Assembly: GCF_002368395.1 (NCBI RefSeq) | Contig: NZ_AP018254.1 | Location: 2,356,001-2,420,000, forward strand | Length of the DNA: 64,000 nt | DNA from: Calothrix sp. NIES-3974 | Lineage (GTDB): Bacteria > Cyanobacteriota > Cyanobacteriia > Cyanobacteriales > Nostocaceae | Direction of reading: 5' to 3' | In this document: piece by piece, positions 63,344 to 64,000 of the stretch | Layout: each line of letters starts with the position of its first letter | Position numbering within the stretch: the stretch's first letter is position 1 | Translations under genes and position numbers: made by a program | Notes under the pieces: model-generated | The model's input: the letters and a program-made list of their open reading frames with translations, nothing else | Told to the model about the DNA's origin: nothing | Databases searched by the model: none

Positions 63344-63426
63344 ACACAAGCTTTTTGATTTCGTTGTTGATTTCTTAATTAATTTTAATTCATAAAGTCT
63401 CAATTTTGGGAGAGGGAATCAGCCCT

Positions 63427-63525
63427 ATGACTAATTCCCAAATTCAAACTAGACTCAATCAGCATTGGAGTAAGTATCAGAATCTTCAGATTTCGGACGA
63501 TTGGGTTCATCCTCCGTTTTGACAA
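63427..63525 (+). CDS. Very short ORF behind a strong promoter (leader peptide or truncated gene)
   Basis: Thirty-two codons beginning MTNSQIQTRLNQHWSKYQ and ending WVHPPF-stop. A GGGAGAGGG site precedes it by 8 nt. The following bases hold GTTAGC-CAAATTT-GCTAAC (63538-63556), a 6-bp hairpin. The same frame stays open further on with stops at intervals, so it may be the start of a decayed gene. Not recognised. Confidence 0.3.
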
Positions 63526-64000
63526 GCAAAGGTTAGTTAGCCAAATTTGCTAACCTACTCGTGTAATTATGACCTAGCTGTAGCCAGTTTGGTAGGGACT
63601 AATTTACCCTGTCATAATTTTGATGGGTAATATTTCTGGATCGATTTAATTGGTTTGTCTGCAAGGATATTTGAGTGGTTAACTAACGCTTGTCAGTTGT
63701 CTCTCACCTCACATCCCTTTTCCTTATCCAGATATTTTGCTGACAGTTGTGAGATTTCAATTCAGAAACTAGATACACCGAAGACATCTTCAGAGACTAG
63801 CCACTATCTAGAGATTCAATTAACCCCCTCAGTTTTGACCAATCAGGAGTTGTCGATTATAGCAACAAGTTGAGACAAGTTACGACAAAAAGAACACCCT
63901 AGTTAATGATTCCACAAATAAAATAAAAAACTTGCTACATCAACTTTGTCTGTATAAGCCACAAAAAGCAATGTATTTTCTACACAGTGTATAATCCACC

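Larger units (their letters stand above)
62698..64000. other. Right-end non-coding region
   Basis: Contains heptamer DNA (ACTCCCTATTCCCCACTCCC, 62872-62891), a family A end (AGGACTTACCTAACTGG, from 62954), MITE D copy 4 (62998-63090), a small dispersed repeat (63140-63200), a promoter-like site (63315-63343) and a 32-codon frame behind it. The 72-codon frame at 63655-63873 starts on a TTG and is not credible alone. Confidence 0.5.

Noticed and set aside
63655-63873. 72-codon frame at the right end
   Set aside because: Starts at TTG with no ribosome site; it shares the frame of the tiny ORF at 63427 but has stops between. It could be debris of one gene, but that is not supported.

Overview
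The window looks like chromosome from a cyanobacterium, most likely a filamentous (Nostocales-type) one. The octamer GCGATCGC (HIP1) occurs throughout. The gene set includes sqdB (sulfolipid), a DesC-type acyl-lipid desaturase, the nirA-nrtABCD nitrate assimilation cluster, ferredoxin-type nitrite reductase, PRC-barrel/DUF2382 proteins, pentapeptide repeats and PEP-CTERM sorting. Short tandem heptamers (GGGAGTA, TTTGGAT, AATTACG types), small palindromes and MITE-like elements fill the intergenic space, as known for Nostoc/Calothrix/Anabaena genomes. No plasmid, phage or CRISPR signature was seen.

Layout. 0-8.2 kb: tail of an unknown gene, sqdB, hemE (reverse), a DUF4336 gene with a decayed ORF behind it, an HlyD-type adaptor and an RmlD-like reductase. 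8.2-15.3 kb: a TnpB (IS605-type) remnant, an MFS transporter, a PEP-CTERM protein, then a divergent cluster of an orphan sensor kinase, a His-rich periplasmic protein and a TauE/SafE-like protein fused to a ferric-reductase-like membrane domain. 15.3-17.1 kb: a gene graveyard with a Ser/Thr kinase remnant joined to an N-terminally truncated class A beta-lactamase-like hydrolase, and a PEP-utilising-enzyme remnant. 17.2-26.4 kb: a protein built of about 60-residue repeats, two DUF2382 proteins, a TPR protein, a methyltransferase, a methionine gamma-lyase-like PLP enzyme, desC and a HEAT-repeat protein.

26.8-34.9 kb: nirA-nrtA-nrtB-nrtC-nrtD, all forward. It is preceded by a textbook NtcA box (GTA-N8-TAC) 22 nt before a TAN3T -10 box. 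NrtABCD import nitrate/nitrite and NirA reduces nitrite to ammonium. narB, which normally ends this operon, is absent; a reverse peptide-type ABC permease follows instead. 35-44.5 kb: permease, apt, an RDD/HEAT/pentapeptide fusion, small membrane proteins, a C-terminal processing protease and argJ.

44.7-49.3 kb: two 1571-bp IS4-family (IS50/Tn5-like) insertion sequences in opposite orientation around a Uma2 gene. The first sits inside a MITE with a perfect 9-bp target duplication. 49.5-64 kb: a MAPEG protein, a DprA-like protein, a TIGR04168 phosphoesterase, tRNA-Ser(UGA), a CbiO/EcfA-like ATPase, a TPR lipoprotein-like gene, a degenerate histidine kinase, a frameshifted peptidoglycan-binding gene with a G9 tract, hisD carrying an apparent in-frame repeat insertion, a secreted GH5-CBM2 glycosidase and 1.3 kb of mostly non-coding DNA with one strong-looking promoter.

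The strongest theme is the effect of small repeats on genes: a MITE end supplies the hemE stop codon, heptamer repeats encode the C-terminal tails of two proteins, a palindromic repeat lies in the hisD reading frame, and MITEs carry IS insertions. All names rest on reading translated sequence from memory of protein families; no database search was possible.
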